Positions 17,417 to 27,199 of a stretch of 64,000 bases of DNA are shown here, piece after piece; within the stretch, counting starts at the first letter, position 1; every line of letters starts with the position of its first letter. The stretch is from the NCBI RefSeq assembly GCF_002019645.1, contig NZ_KV917374.1:3670696-3734695 (forward strand). The letters run 5' to 3'. The position numbers and the translations under genes were made by a program. The notes below the pieces were generated by a model. The model was given only the letters and a program-made list of their open reading frames with translations. It did no database searches and was not told the origin of the DNA. This DNA is from Litchfieldia alkalitelluris (GTDB lineage: Bacteria > Bacillota > Bacilli > Bacillales > Bacillaceae_L).

Positions 17417-17815
17417 TTATTTATTAGTTACTAACAGAAATGTATTCTTAGGTATGTGGAAGACTGCATTGGCTCTTAATTTCTTATCATATATTTCTAA
17501 TACACTACCAAGTTGCTCTCGTAAAATACGGGCCTCTATGGAGTTTTCTTGTAACGGATAAAACCATTCATTTAGAGCTTTCTGTGACTCTATACTCGGT
17601 TTCCCTTTTATTTGAGTGTACTGATCTGAATCCATAAATTTATAGCCAATAAATTTACTCGGGCCGAATAAATTCAAATGCGGGATATAATACCAATGTT
17701 TAAATTGAGTAAGTAATCCGGTTATTGGTAAATGATTATTTATTTCATTATTAAATTTTTCGATATTTGAGACTACCTCTTTCAAATCACTTACTAGTTG
17801 ACCAACCTCAGACAT
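17417..17815 (-). CDS. Hypothetical protein, possible modified-DNA-restriction reader-like domain
   Basis: 132 residues; N-terminal helical segment, then a block with LFGPSKFIGYKFM near residue 50. Similar blocks (FGPSKFxGY) occur, as far as I recall, at the N-terminus of some HNH/McrA-like endonucleases, but here no nuclease domain or neighbour is present. The assignment is weak. AGGAG lies eight bases before ATG 17815. Apparently monocistronic. Confidence 0.6.
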   Translation of the reverse strand: MSEVGQLVSDLKEVVSNIEKFNNEINNHLPITGLLTQFKHWYYIPHLNLFGPSKFIGYKFMDSDQYTQIKGKPSIESQKALNEWFYPLQENSIEARILREQLGSVLEIYDKKLRANAVFHIPKNTFLLVTNK

Positions 17816-18071
17816 TTATTACACTCCTAACACCAAATATCATATCTTGTGTATTTTCTTTCACTTGAATTATATACTAATAAGTACTATAAATACTAGA
17901 TTTTTGCGTCACACAATCTATTGAAATTGGTTTGAAATTATGTAAAAGTAGAATAAAGTTTAGGGATTGAAAGGTATATACCGTTCAACCCCCTTTTTTC
18001 GAATTTCACACTTAAATACGCCAAGATTATATGCGCATTTTTTAGGATGGGGGCTAGAGCAAACTGAACAT

Positions 18072-19505
18072 TTATAAAATAGGAGACAACAATCTTGAGA
18101 TAGATTCTTTTATCTTTGTGCATAATCTTCTTTTCTGATAATCCTCTATCGTCATTTCCTTCGACACATCAAGATCATTTTCATAATAACTTCTTAACTG
18201 TTTAGCCACTTGAGAGTGGTATAAGAAGGTATTCACTTCAAAATTCAATCTGAAACTACGCATATCAAAGTTTGCTGTACCTACTGTTGCAACTTTATCA
18301 TCTATCACCATTGTTTTTGAATGCACAAAGCCATTTTCATAGGTGTATACTTTCACTCCAGCTTGTAATAATTCCCCAATATAAGATAAACCTGCCCAAT
18401 AAACAAAAGGCTGATCTGGTTTGTTTGGTATAATAATTCGGACATCTACACCAGATAAAGCTGCAATTCTTAAGCTATCTAAAATACTTTGATCAGGTAC
18501 AAAATATGGTGTTTGAATATAGACGTAATGTTTTGCTGATAAAATCATTTTTAAATAACCGTTCTTTATATATTCTGATTTTGAATCAGGTCCGCTTGCT
18601 ACAATCTGAATACCTACCCCATCACTATGACGCTTTCTTTTAAACTTCAAGTCTTGGATATTTAATTTATGTTGAGCTGCTTGATTCCAATCAAGAATAA
18701 AACGGGTTTGGATAAAATCGACCGCATCCCCTGTGATTCTTAAGTGGGTATCTCTCCACTTCCCATACTCCTCATCCAATCCCAAATATTCGTTTCCTAC
18801 ATTGAAACCACCGATATATCCGATATCACCATCAATAATGGCAAGCTTTCGGTGATTACGATAATTAATCTTTATTGAAAATAACTTAGTTGGAAAGAAA
18901 ACTTCGACATCCCCTCCAGCACTTATTATTTTCTGTTTGAAACGTTTTGACAAGTTTCTAGAACCGTAAGCATCATATAGAAATCGTACTTTCACCCCTT
19001 CTTTTGCCTTATTAGCTAGAGCATCACAAATTAAATTTCCTAGTTCATCATCTCGAAATACATAATAAAGTAAGTGAATATGAGATTTTGCGTTTTCAAT
19101 ATCATGTAACAACGAATTGAATTTTTCTTTACCATTAACGAAAACATCTAGTTTATTATTTTGAGTTATTGGTGCCTCCCCATGATTTAAGTTCAAATAA
19201 GCTAGGTCGCCGTATTCTTTTACAACAGAATTGTAGTAGCGATATCCGCCAATTTCTATTTCTTCTTTTTGAGTCTCAATTATTTGATTTAACTCTTTAT
19301 AGCTTTCCTCATCCCATTTAAAGATCTTATATTTATAGAGATTTCTTCCAAAAATCAAATATAGAGCAAAACCAATAATAGGAAGAAATGCTAATACTAA
19401 TACCCAGGCCCATGTTGAACTAACACTACGCCTTTCAAGAAATATCATCATCGCCATTAAGGCAATATTTATTACAAGTACAGCTGGTATAAGCCACGTA
19501 AGCAT
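18072..19505 (-). CDS. cls: Cardiolipin synthase
   Basis: Phospholipase-D-superfamily membrane enzyme joining two phosphatidylglycerols into cardiolipin. 477 residues. Two N-terminal membrane segments (1-25, 35-52), then two HKD catalytic motifs: HRKLAIIDGDIGYIGG near residue 219 and HSKTMVIDDKVATVGTANFD near 395. Length and order match Bacillus ClsA/YwjE-type synthases. The gene is divergent from the oxidoreductase gene at 19681. Confidence 0.95.
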   Translation of the reverse strand: MLTWLIPAVLVINIALMAMMIFLERRSVSSTWAWVLVLAFLPIIGFALYLIFGRNLYKYKIFKWDEESYKELNQIIETQKEEIEIGGYRYYNSVVKEYGDLAYLNLNHGEAPITQNNKLDVFVNGKEKFNSLLHDIENAKSHIHLLYYVFRDDELGNLICDALANKAKEGVKVRFLYDAYGSRNLSKRFKQKIISAGGDVEVFFPTKLFSIKINYRNHRKLAIIDGDIGYIGGFNVGNEYLGLDEEYGKWRDTHLRITGDAVDFIQTRFILDWNQAAQHKLNIQDLKFKRKRHSDGVGIQIVASGPDSKSEYIKNGYLKMILSAKHYVYIQTPYFVPDQSILDSLRIAALSGVDVRIIIPNKPDQPFVYWAGLSYIGELLQAGVKVYTYENGFVHSKTMVIDDKVATVGTANFDMRSFRLNFEVNTFLYHSQVAKQLRSYYENDLDVSKEMTIEDYQKRRLCTKIKESISRLLSPIL

Positions 19506-19680
19506 GAACTAAAGACCTCCTCTTAATTCCATGTTTACTGCCTATGTTATTATTATGTCAGCTTTGTATATAGCGTTCATTAATACTCGAGAACTTTAAA
19601 TGCCAACGATATGTCTAAAGAAGTAAAGTTTGATATAATGAACCAAGTTCAAATAGAAATAATCAAAGGAGTTAGCTATA

Positions 19681-20667
19681 ATGATTAAATTTGGAGTAAT
19701 AGGTACAAATTGGATTACTGAATCCTTTATCACAAGCGCAAGTAATATAGAAGATTTTCAATTAACTGCTATCTATTCTCGTACTGAAAAACGAGCTTTA
19801 GAATTCGGGGAAAAGTTCCACGTTGACAAGGTTTTTACTGATTTAGAAACGATGGCAAAGAGTGACGATATCGACGCTGTGTATATTGCGAGTCCAAATT
19901 CATTACACTCAAAACAAGCCGTACTATTTTTAAATCAAGGCAAACATGTTTTATGCGAAAAACCAATTGCTTCTAATGTTGCAGAATTAGAAGACATGGT
20001 AAATGCAGCAAGAAATAACAATGTACTACTAATGGAGGCTCTGAAAACGACTCTGTTACCTTCTTTCACACAGATAAAAGATAATCTACATAAGTTAGGA
20101 GAAATTCGTCAATACTTTGCAAGTTATTGTCAGTATTCCTCAAGATATGACGCATACAAATCTGGTACCATTCTTAATGCATTTAACCCGGAATTTTCTA
20201 ATGGTGCGATAATGGATATTGGGGTGTACACCATATACCCGATGGTAGCATTATTTGGGAAGCCAAAGACTGTTCAAGCGACTGGAATTATGCTCGAATC
20301 AGGCGTTGATGGTGAAGGAAGTATTATATTTAATTTTGGGAAAATGACAGGTAATGTTATGTACTCTAAAATTACTAATTCGTATATTCCTTCTGAAATC
20401 CAAGGAGAAAATGGTAGTATGATTATTGATAAAATTCACACTCCAGAGCATGTTGAGATTCGATATAAAGACGGTTCAGTTGAAGATTTAACTATCCCAA
20501 TGGAATTTCCGCCAATGTATTTTGAAGCTAAGGAGTTTATTGATTTAATTAAATCTCATACCTACGAGTCCTCAATCAATTCATTCAGCAATTCACTAAA
20601 TACAATGAGTCTGTTAGATGATATTCGCAGCCAACTTGGCTTGGTATTTCCTGCAGATAAACACTAA
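19681..20667 (+). CDS. Gfo/Idh/MocA-family NAD(P)-dependent oxidoreductase
   Basis: 328 residues. An N-terminal Rossmann fold (FGVIGTNWIT, with G-x-G-x-N in place of the last Gly), the family catalytic motif CEKPI near residue 93, then the C-terminal alpha/beta dimer domain with GAIMDIGVYTIYP. Probably oxidises a sugar or inositol derivative; close to Bacillus YulF by overall pattern, but the substrate is unknown. AAAGGAG lies before ATG 19681. Single gene with its own terminator. Confidence 0.88.
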   Translation: MIKFGVIGTNWITESFITSASNIEDFQLTAIYSRTEKRALEFGEKFHVDKVFTDLETMAKSDDIDAVYIASPNSLHSKQAVLFLNQGKHVLCEKPIASNVAELEDMVNAARNNNVLLMEALKTTLLPSFTQIKDNLHKLGEIRQYFASYCQYSSRYDAYKSGTILNAFNPEFSNGAIMDIGVYTIYPMVALFGKPKTVQATGIMLESGVDGEGSIIFNFGKMTGNVMYSKITNSYIPSEIQGENGSMIIDKIHTPEHVEIRYKDGSVEDLTIPMEFPPMYFEAKEFIDLIKSHTYESSINSFSNSLNTMSLLDDIRSQLGLVFPADKH

Positions 20668-20685
20668 AAGTTAGTTTTTAATCAT

Positions 20686-20735
20686 AAAAAGGCTGTTTCC
20701 AAGTGTATTCCTTACACATGGTCACAGCCTTTTTA
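20686..20735 (+). terminator. Rho-independent terminator
   Basis: AAAAAGGCTGT (20686-20696) pairs with ACAGCCTTTTT (20724-20734), with an inner GTGT/ACAC stem, and T-rich tail. Confidence 0.85.
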
Positions 20736-20831
20736 TTAAAACCACTTAATCGGGTACCGCTCACATTGTGGCATTTTAGGGAAATTAAGTTATATCTAAT
20801 TATGTCAGACTTTTTTCAAACAGAAAGATCA

Positions 20832-22514
20832 TTATTTTTTGTTTTGATAAAAAATTCTTGAACCTAGAATACCAATACTTCCAAGTCCTATAAATAAGAT
20901 TGATCGAATAAACAAAGATAGGAAATATAAATCTACAAATAAGAGCTTACCTAAAGTAATAAATAATAAAATCAAACCAAATACTCTAAGAGGTTTATGC
21001 TCTCTGATAAATCCAAAAACGATGGAGCCAAACGCATATATGCCCCAAGCAAAAGATACAGACATTAGTTGAATGTTTACCGACTGATTTTTTGTTAATG
21101 CATTAATTACCAGGGTAATAAAAAATAACAAAAGTACCATTGAAGTAATTTGCAATATTCTATAGACAGTCTTCCAATCTTTCTTTTTAATCCAACTGAA
21201 ATATGGCACGAAGTAAGTAATTACATAAATTGAAAGTAACAGTAAAATCCAATTTATAAATTCGATCGAAAATATATCTGTAAACATCGTTGAAAAAATG
21301 GCTAAACCACTGTATACGTAAATAATAGCTCCGATGACTTGCTTCATTAGAGATTTTGCCAGAATTCCCAAGTAAATGGACAACAAACCTTGAACAAGGA
21401 GAACCCCTAAAATATTTTCAATGTCAAAACGATGAATTAATAAAGTAGCTAAAGCAATGGTCGTAATAGATAGTGAAGTTGATCGTCTAACTTCACTTTT
21501 CCAAAAGACAATTGATAATACTGAATAAACCAAGACAAATATTAGAACAACCCATTCAAATTGAGGATCAGAATATGTTGCTTTAGTCCATGCTAATGTT
21601 AATAGGAAGCTTGTAAACATAATCCCAATTTGTTGCTTTATAAATAGACTATACATAAAGAAAACAATCAGCAAAAATGCATGTTGAATAAGGATTGAAA
21701 TAGCAAATAATTCTGTATTTCCATTCGAAATTAATAAGGCTCCAAAAAGTAATGTTAAGTGTAAAAAGAAAAAAGCAATATGATATAAAATGGCATATTT
21801 CTTATTAATGGCAAAGACCAATAAAGATAAGTATAAAATAGTTTCAAAGATAATAAAATTCGGAATATTAGGTGACGCACTTTCTAATAAGAAAGGGATT
21901 AAATATCCTCCAATTGCCGTAATAATTACTAGCGGTTGGGAGTTATGCCTTTGTCCTAAATAAAGGCCTAATATCAACCATATGATATTTGCACAAAGAG
22001 CTAAAAACATCGGAAACAGTAGGTACAAAACATGTGCAGCAAACGTCACAATAAATAATAATACGATACTCCCACCAAGCAACACTTGTCCTAAAGCAGC
22101 TCTATTTTCTGATATTTGCTTATGGCCAATATAAATTAGGAAGCTTGCTGCGATGTAACCTAACAGCACCTTTATAGGATTATTGAGTAATCCATAATCT
22201 GATGCCGCTTTAAATGCCCAAACTATACCTAGTAACAAAACAAATATGAATATTCTCGGTAACCATACTTGTCCAATCTGTCTTTCCCAATCAACTGGTT
22301 CATTATTTTCTATTCGCTTATTCTGCTGTTTCTTTTGTGGTAAATTTCCCTCGTTTTTAGTTTCCACCTCAATATGACGAAGTACTTTATCATCGTTTTT
22401 ATGTATTCCTTCCTCCCGCTTAATCTCTAAAATTAATACCTTTATCTCATGAGCTTCTTTTCTTAAATCGTCTACTCTTTTCTCAAGTTTTTCTAAGTCT
22501 ATATTTCTTTTCAT
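20832..22514 (-). CDS. DUF2339 polytopic membrane protein
   Basis: 560 residues: a charged coiled-coil-like N-terminus (about 1-70, LEKRVDDLRKEAHEIK), then 13 or more membrane segments from WLPRIFIFVLLLGIVWAF onward. This is the DUF2339 architecture of Firmicutes; function unknown. GAGAGG precedes ATG 22514; an in-frame start 9 codons upstream lacks a site. Confidence 0.85.
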   Translation of the reverse strand: MKRNIDLEKLEKRVDDLRKEAHEIKVLILEIKREEGIHKNDDKVLRHIEVETKNEGNLPQKKQQNKRIENNEPVDWERQIGQVWLPRIFIFVLLLGIVWAFKAASDYGLLNNPIKVLLGYIAASFLIYIGHKQISENRAALGQVLLGGSIVLLFIVTFAAHVLYLLFPMFLALCANIIWLILGLYLGQRHNSQPLVIITAIGGYLIPFLLESASPNIPNFIIFETILYLSLLVFAINKKYAILYHIAFFFLHLTLLFGALLISNGNTELFAISILIQHAFLLIVFFMYSLFIKQQIGIMFTSFLLTLAWTKATYSDPQFEWVVLIFVLVYSVLSIVFWKSEVRRSTSLSITTIALATLLIHRFDIENILGVLLVQGLLSIYLGILAKSLMKQVIGAIIYVYSGLAIFSTMFTDIFSIEFINWILLLLSIYVITYFVPYFSWIKKKDWKTVYRILQITSMVLLLFFITLVINALTKNQSVNIQLMSVSFAWGIYAFGSIVFGFIREHKPLRVFGLILLFITLGKLLFVDLYFLSLFIRSILFIGLGSIGILGSRIFYQNKK

Positions 22515-22612
22515 ATCTATTCCTCTCTTGTCTTTATCCACGTATACTAATTTTTATATTTCGACTTGTTTCCTGGATTTCCCTTTAATTTTCTTTATAA
22601 TTTATATGAACA

Positions 22613-22657
22613 AAGGTTGACCAAAGTATGGTTAGTTATTACCATTTGATCAACCTT
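22613..22657 (-). terminator. Terminator, nested hairpin
   Basis: AAGGTTGA pairs with TCAACCTT, with an inner AAATGGTA/TACTTTG-like stem; it follows the stop of the gene at 22668 on the minus strand. Confidence 0.6.
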
Positions 22658-22667
22658 CTATAATTAG

Positions 22668-23432
22668 TTATAAATCCACTTTAAATTCAAATTCTGGATG
22701 AATGGCCACAACTTCAAAATTATCGTTCTCCTTTGTTTTAGTATAAAGATCTTCTGGAGCAAACCAAAGGTGATCATTTGGTATTTCATATCCGGCTCCG
22801 TGAAAATAACTCATCCACACAAACTTCGAACAATAGATAAACTCCCCCTCAGTTAACGACTCTTTTAACGTAAAATTAAATTCAGGCGTCTTCTCACCAT
22901 TCTGAAATTGTTCCAAATAATCTAACGCATATTCTGATGCCTTTTCTCCCAACTCACTTGAACGTGGCCGTATCACAGCGTGATTTGGATGATTTTCTGT
23001 AAAACTAGATATCGGGGTTTTTCTGACAATAGGCCTACTTGGAAGTGCCTCTACTATATGCTTGGAGTCAACAACAATTGCTGCATGCCCCATATACCCA
23101 AATGGTAATCCACTTACATTGTCACAGGCAACAAGGATATCACCAGCCATATAATCTACATCTAATAAATCCTGTTCCCTTAGGTTTTTTATCTGAAGAA
23201 TATCATGTTGCTCAGACATGCTATAAAAATATCCATTTGAAAGAACATCTGCTTTAATATATAAGTTCCTTGCTTTATAGTAAGGTAATTTAAGGGTTAA
23301 TCCTTCTAAATAAGAAAGGTTTCCCAAATAATAGTGGTCAATATAAAAAGATACATTATAAAGCTGATCGGATGTTTTCTTAATCACTTTAAGGTTATTC
23401 CCCACACGGTTAACATCAAAAAGCATGTACAT
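22668..23432 (-). CDS. Permuted papain-like (YiiX/NlpC-P60 superfamily) enzyme
   Basis: 254 residues, no signal peptide. An N-terminal domain of about 80 residues unlike known families is followed by a circularly permuted papain-like fold: AGDILVACD near 98, catalytic histidine in YMGHAAIVV near 117, and catalytic cysteine in EFIYCSKFVWMSYF near 205. Such proteins act as amidases, peptidases or acyltransferases; the substrate here is unknown. An ATG two codons downstream is an alternative start. A nested hairpin terminator follows. Confidence 0.82.
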   Translation of the reverse strand: MYMLFDVNRVGNNLKVIKKTSDQLYNVSFYIDHYYLGNLSYLEGLTLKLPYYKARNLYIKADVLSNGYFYSMSEQHDILQIKNLREQDLLDVDYMAGDILVACDNVSGLPFGYMGHAAIVVDSKHIVEALPSRPIVRKTPISSFTENHPNHAVIRPRSSELGEKASEYALDYLEQFQNGEKTPEFNFTLKESLTEGEFIYCSKFVWMSYFHGAGYEIPNDHLWFAPEDLYTKTKENDNFEVVAIHPEFEFKVDL

Positions 23433-23593
23433 TTAACTCTCACTCTCCTGTCTTGTAATAGGCTATTCAAAGAATTAAAGAGTGTGAAAAAATCTAAAAT
23501 AAAGCAGCTATATCACAATTAGTGGCATTTTTTAATAAGGAATGCTACATTTTTTATAGATAACGGAAATTTTAAAATCAGACTATAGGAAGT

Positions 23594-23821
23594 GTGAAAC
23601 GGATGTACTTTGTGGTTATTGATATTGGATGTACGGAATGTGGAGAGAGTTCAAATTTGATTGGTATTTTCACATCAAAAGAACGAGCACAAGCGGCTAA
23701 GGAAACTTATATTAAAGTTAATCGGTTACAGAACAATTCAGATCATGAATTTTTCATATATCAAATTGAAGAGTTGGACAAAATTCATCAAAATAGTTAT
23801 GAGCATTTAATTAAAGAGTAA
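23594..23821 (+). CDS. Small hypothetical protein with CTECGE motif
   Basis: 75 residues. The N-terminus VVIDIGCTECGESSNLIGIF carries a CxxC pair and is followed by a helix (SKERAQAAKETY), a pattern seen in small uncharacterised Bacillaceae proteins. GTG 23594 follows GGAAGT closely; ATG 23603 is the alternative. Function unknown. Confidence 0.65.
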   Translation: MKRMYFVVIDIGCTECGESSNLIGIFTSKERAQAAKETYIKVNRLQNNSDHEFFIYQIEELDKIHQNSYEHLIKE

Positions 23822-23969
23822 AAAACACCCAATTGGTAACTGGTTCTTTTGCGGGGGATAAGATGGAATTTAACAAAGGAAAATGCACAGGTATAAGCAT
23901 ATGATTTTACAATCCTATTAGCACCTGAAATAGTAAAAAGCTCGGACCCAGATGAAGGAATCAGCAGGG

Positions 23970-24195
23970 CTGACGGATAATTAAGGGGAGGAATTTCCCT
24001 TATTTAGGAAATGGGACTGATAATAGCTAAAATAGAGGTAAAATTTCCCGCTATTTACTTTAAAAACATGAAAATAGGGAGATTGTGCTTTGCTTAAAGG
24101 GAAAATTTCCCCTTAATTACCCCTAACCAAGCCATATTCTGCAGTTTAAAGGGAATTATCCCCTTATTTTAAGTATCTTTAGTCACTCGATTAAT
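23970..24195 (+). repeat. R4 element, copy 1: four spaced hairpins
   Basis: Four palindromic units (about 23978-24005, 24028-24056, 24092-24120, 24144-24172) of type TTAAGGGGA...TTTCCCTTA, separated by conserved spacers: TTTGC precedes unit 3, and CATATTCTGCA precedes unit 4. Two related elements lie at 48950-49175 and, inverted, 55976-56215. Confidence 0.75.
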
Positions 24196-24473
24196 AATAA
24201 AACCTACTATGCTTTACATATATTTTATCAGGCCATTTTGCAAAACAACCGGACACTGAATAATTGTTATATGCTGATAAATTGTCAAGCTAAAAAGTGT
24301 GGTTAAATCCCATTAAATCAAGACTATCAAGAGACCAAATAGCTATGCTAATTGGTCAACTAATTTGCTGATTGTATTGTTTCTACCTATTAACGGAACT
24401 GTCTGGGTTTTTTCCAATAAAATAATACAAAGTTTTTTTGAATATGCATTTTATAAAACACTATAGAGTAAAG
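24196..24473. other. Intergenic region, one weak hairpin
   Basis: AT-rich, no gene seen. GACCAA/TTGGTC forms a 6-bp stem with a 13-base loop near 24336-24359, without a T run. Confidence 0.4.
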
Positions 24474-25445
24474 TTATGCCACTTTGGCCTTCTTCACTTC
24501 CTTATATTGAAAATAGCGATCAATAACTACCCCAAATAAAGAAGCTAATATTTGTTGAAATAACATTCCAATCACGACAGGAACAGCAACGGCTGCAGGA
24601 AAATAGGAAACGGCTAATACAGCACCTGCACTAATATTCCTCATACCTCCTGAAAAAGTTAAAGCTATAACAGTTTCTTTATCTCTCTTAAGTAAGGTAC
24701 TTAGAAGAAAGGAAAATAAATACCCTGTGAATGCAATGATAAAAACAGTTACCGCAATTCCTACCAACTTCACATCTATGTTCCTTAAATAAGGAGCAAC
24801 TACTGCCCCATTGATCATCACAACAATTCCTAAGCATAGCTTTGAAAATGGAGACAATCTTGGACTCCATACATCTCTTACTTTTCCTTTAGTTAACTGA
24901 TTTAACAACATTCCAATTAAAGATGGGACTACAACCATACCAAGCAAACCCTTCATTATATGTATAATATCCATCTCTACCCTCTCTCCGACAAACAAAG
25001 ATAAAGTGAGCGGAACAATGAATGGTGATAATAATGTATCAATTAAAATGATTGATAGTGTGAGAGCGATGTTACCTCTATAAATAGTAACCCATAAAAA
25101 GCTTGTAATACCTGTAGGAATAATCATTCCTAAAATGAGTCCAGTCATAGTGTATATATCACCATGAAAGGTAATAAAGCCAATGCTCCAAGCCCATAAT
25201 GGCATGATAATGTGTAATATAAACATCGCAATTAATAAAGGAAATGGATGTGCCACAACTCGTTGGAGGGATGAAAAGTTTGAACTTAGACTTCCAGAAA
25301 AAGTAATGAACGCGAATATCCATGGTATCAGAAATGCAAATCCTTCTAAGTTACCAGCAAATAAAACACCTATGATCACACCAATAGGCGTAATCAATGG
25401 CATATGTTTTTCAAGAAATTTATTTAATGATACTAACAATTGCAT
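24474..25445 (-). CDS. Bile acid:sodium symporter (BASS) family transporter
   Basis: 323 residues with about nine or ten membrane segments; family features include the glycine-rich GGMRNISAGAVLA near residue 268 and IIPTGITSF near 110. Bacterial BASS proteins move organic anions such as pantoate or keto acids with sodium; the substrate is unknown here. AGGAGAG lies immediately before ATG 25445. Neighbouring minus-strand genes (ABC ATPase, HAD phosphatase) have separate ribosome sites and gaps of 66-105 bases. Confidence 0.88.
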   Translation of the reverse strand: MQLLVSLNKFLEKHMPLITPIGVIIGVLFAGNLEGFAFLIPWIFAFITFSGSLSSNFSSLQRVVAHPFPLLIAMFILHIIMPLWAWSIGFITFHGDIYTMTGLILGMIIPTGITSFLWVTIYRGNIALTLSIILIDTLLSPFIVPLTLSLFVGERVEMDIIHIMKGLLGMVVVPSLIGMLLNQLTKGKVRDVWSPRLSPFSKLCLGIVVMINGAVVAPYLRNIDVKLVGIAVTVFIIAFTGYLFSFLLSTLLKRDKETVIALTFSGGMRNISAGAVLAVSYFPAAVAVPVVIGMLFQQILASLFGVVIDRYFQYKEVKKAKVA

Positions 25446-25511
25446 CTCTCCTACTTATTCGCAAGCTTAAGTGAATTTCCCACACTTTAAATAGTTTTAA
25501 TATCTAGGAAA

Positions 25512-26306
25512 CTATGTCGTAGAATTCACCAATTTTCTTGATAATAGTGGTCTATTATTTTTCCAAACCACATCAACTGGTAGCTCGAAAAATTCAGTTA
25601 ATTTGTCACTTGAAATCATATCCTCAGTCTCACCTGAAGCAAAAACTTCCCCCTGCTTCAATAATAGAGTTTTAGAGAATAGTGGTAGAATTTCTTCTAC
25701 ATGATGTGTTACATAAATCATCGTAGGAGAATTTTCTTTTCTTGCTATCCCTTCAATCGCTTCTAAAAGTTTCTCTCTAGCAATAAAGTCAAGACCGTTA
25801 GTTGGTTCATCCAAAATGAGCAGCTGAGGCTCTGCCATTAAAGCCCTTGCTATTAATACTCTTTGCTTCTCTCCTTGTGATAAGGTCTGGTAATTTCGGT
25901 CAGCATATTCGATGCAGCCCAATTCTTTAAGTAAAGAGATCGCTTTTTCTCTCATCTTGTCTGTTGGAGTCTGATATAAACCTATAGAAGCAAATCCGCC
26001 ACTTAACACAATTTCATAAGCACTATCTTCCGGATATAGTTTTTGTTGAAGGGAGGAAGAAATAAGGCCTATGTTTGTTCGAAGCTCTTCTCCGAGTGGG
26101 CTTTTTCCAAACACCTTCTCAAGAACAACCATTTTTCCTTTCGTTGGGAACTCATAAGCGTTGAGGAGATTTAACAGAGCCGTCTTGCCCGCCCCATTCA
26201 ATCCAAATAATGTCCAATGCTCACCCTTATTCACTTTCCAATTAATCTCTTTTAAAATGGCAATTCCATCTTTCCGCAAATAAACACTGTCCAATTGAAA
26301 AATCAT
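25512..26306 (-). CDS. ABC transporter ATP-binding protein (YlmA-like)
   Basis: 264 residues. Walker A FGLNGAGKTALL near 37, signature LSQGEKQR near 145, Walker B LLILDEPTNGLD near 168 and the switch histidine in YVTHHVEE near 205 are intact. The pattern is of a lone ATPase like Bacillus YlmA, related to molybdate-type ModF ATPases; no permease is adjacent, so it may not be a transporter component. ATG 26306 follows GGAAGG at 10 bases; a GTG seven codons upstream overlaps that site. Confidence 0.9.
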   Translation of the reverse strand: MIFQLDSVYLRKDGIAILKEINWKVNKGEHWTLFGLNGAGKTALLNLLNAYEFPTKGKMVVLEKVFGKSPLGEELRTNIGLISSSLQQKLYPEDSAYEIVLSGGFASIGLYQTPTDKMREKAISLLKELGCIEYADRNYQTLSQGEKQRVLIARALMAEPQLLILDEPTNGLDFIAREKLLEAIEGIARKENSPTMIYVTHHVEEILPLFSKTLLLKQGEVFASGETEDMISSDKLTEFFELPVDVVWKNNRPLLSRKLVNSTT

Positions 26307-26411
26307 GATAACACTACCTTCCCTCACCGATGTTAATGGTTAAAGCTAATTATATGAAAAAGAAAGGTGTTTTTCAAAATTTTTTGTCTTTATATCGATG
26401 TTAATTACTTC

Positions 26412-27074
26412 CTAGTGAAAACGTTCAATCAAATTAGAAAGAGTCAACTCAGTTGTATGTGTAACATGCCAATTCGCTTGTTTGACCCATTCGTTCCCAT
26501 TTCCGACACCAATTGAAAACATCTCGGTCGCTAATATTGCCCTCATACCTGCTTCTCCATCCTCTATTGCTACACAATTTTCATAGCTGACTCCAAGACG
26601 GTCAGCAGCTGTTAAAAATATTTCCGGATCTGGTTTTCCTCTTTTTAACAAGTAAGGATCAATCATTACATCAAAGAAAGGAGTTAACCCAAGCTTCTCA
26701 ATAATCTTCTTTTGATTAGAACTCGACGATGCAAGACCAACTTTTAATCCATTACACTTTAATTCCTCTATAAAGTTAATCATTCCTGGAAAAACATGCG
26801 ATTGATCCATATTTTCTATTAAGGAAAGATAGTGTTCGTTTTTTAATCTAGCTAACTCTTGTTTCGCTGAAGTTGAATAATCCTTTCCACTTCTTTCTAC
26901 CATCATTTCTATGATTTCCATACGCCGTATCCCTTTTATTTTTTCATTATCCTCATATGTAAAAGGAATAGACAACATATCCGCAATTGCTTTGTTAACA
27001 ATAAAATAAAGCTCATCTGTATCAACAATGACTCCATCCATATCAAATATTACCGCTTCTAGTCTTTTATTCAA
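26412..27074 (-). CDS. HAD-family phosphatase/phosphoglucomutase-like protein
   Basis: 220 residues. HAD motif I DMDGVIVDTDE near residue 10 (nucleophile and acid Asp), motif II in GLASSSS near 114, motif III lysine in LKRGKPDPE near 145 and motif IV in VAIEDGEAG near 168 are all present; the helical cap lies between I and II. It belongs to the beta-phosphoglucomutase-like subfamily (Bacillus YhcW-like). The start is TTG at 27074 with AGGAAG seven bases before. Substrate unknown. Confidence 0.9.
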   Translation of the reverse strand: MNKRLEAVIFDMDGVIVDTDELYFIVNKAIADMLSIPFTYEDNEKIKGIRRMEIIEMMVERSGKDYSTSAKQELARLKNEHYLSLIENMDQSHVFPGMINFIEELKCNGLKVGLASSSSNQKKIIEKLGLTPFFDVMIDPYLLKRGKPDPEIFLTAADRLGVSYENCVAIEDGEAGMRAILATEMFSIGVGNGNEWVKQANWHVTHTTELTLSNLIERFH

Positions 27075-27199
27075 TCTGTCACTTCCTTAAAAATACTCTT
27101 TATAATATAGTATACTTAACAAAAAGACTAGAGTCGACTTAAGAAAAAAGACTCTATTTCTTTTAAGTTTCTATAGTTAGTCGAAATGGGTGAAGAACA

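Noticed and set aside
17938-18123. 61-codon minus-strand frame after cardiolipin synthase
   Set aside because: It overlaps the end of cls out of frame and has no ribosome binding site.
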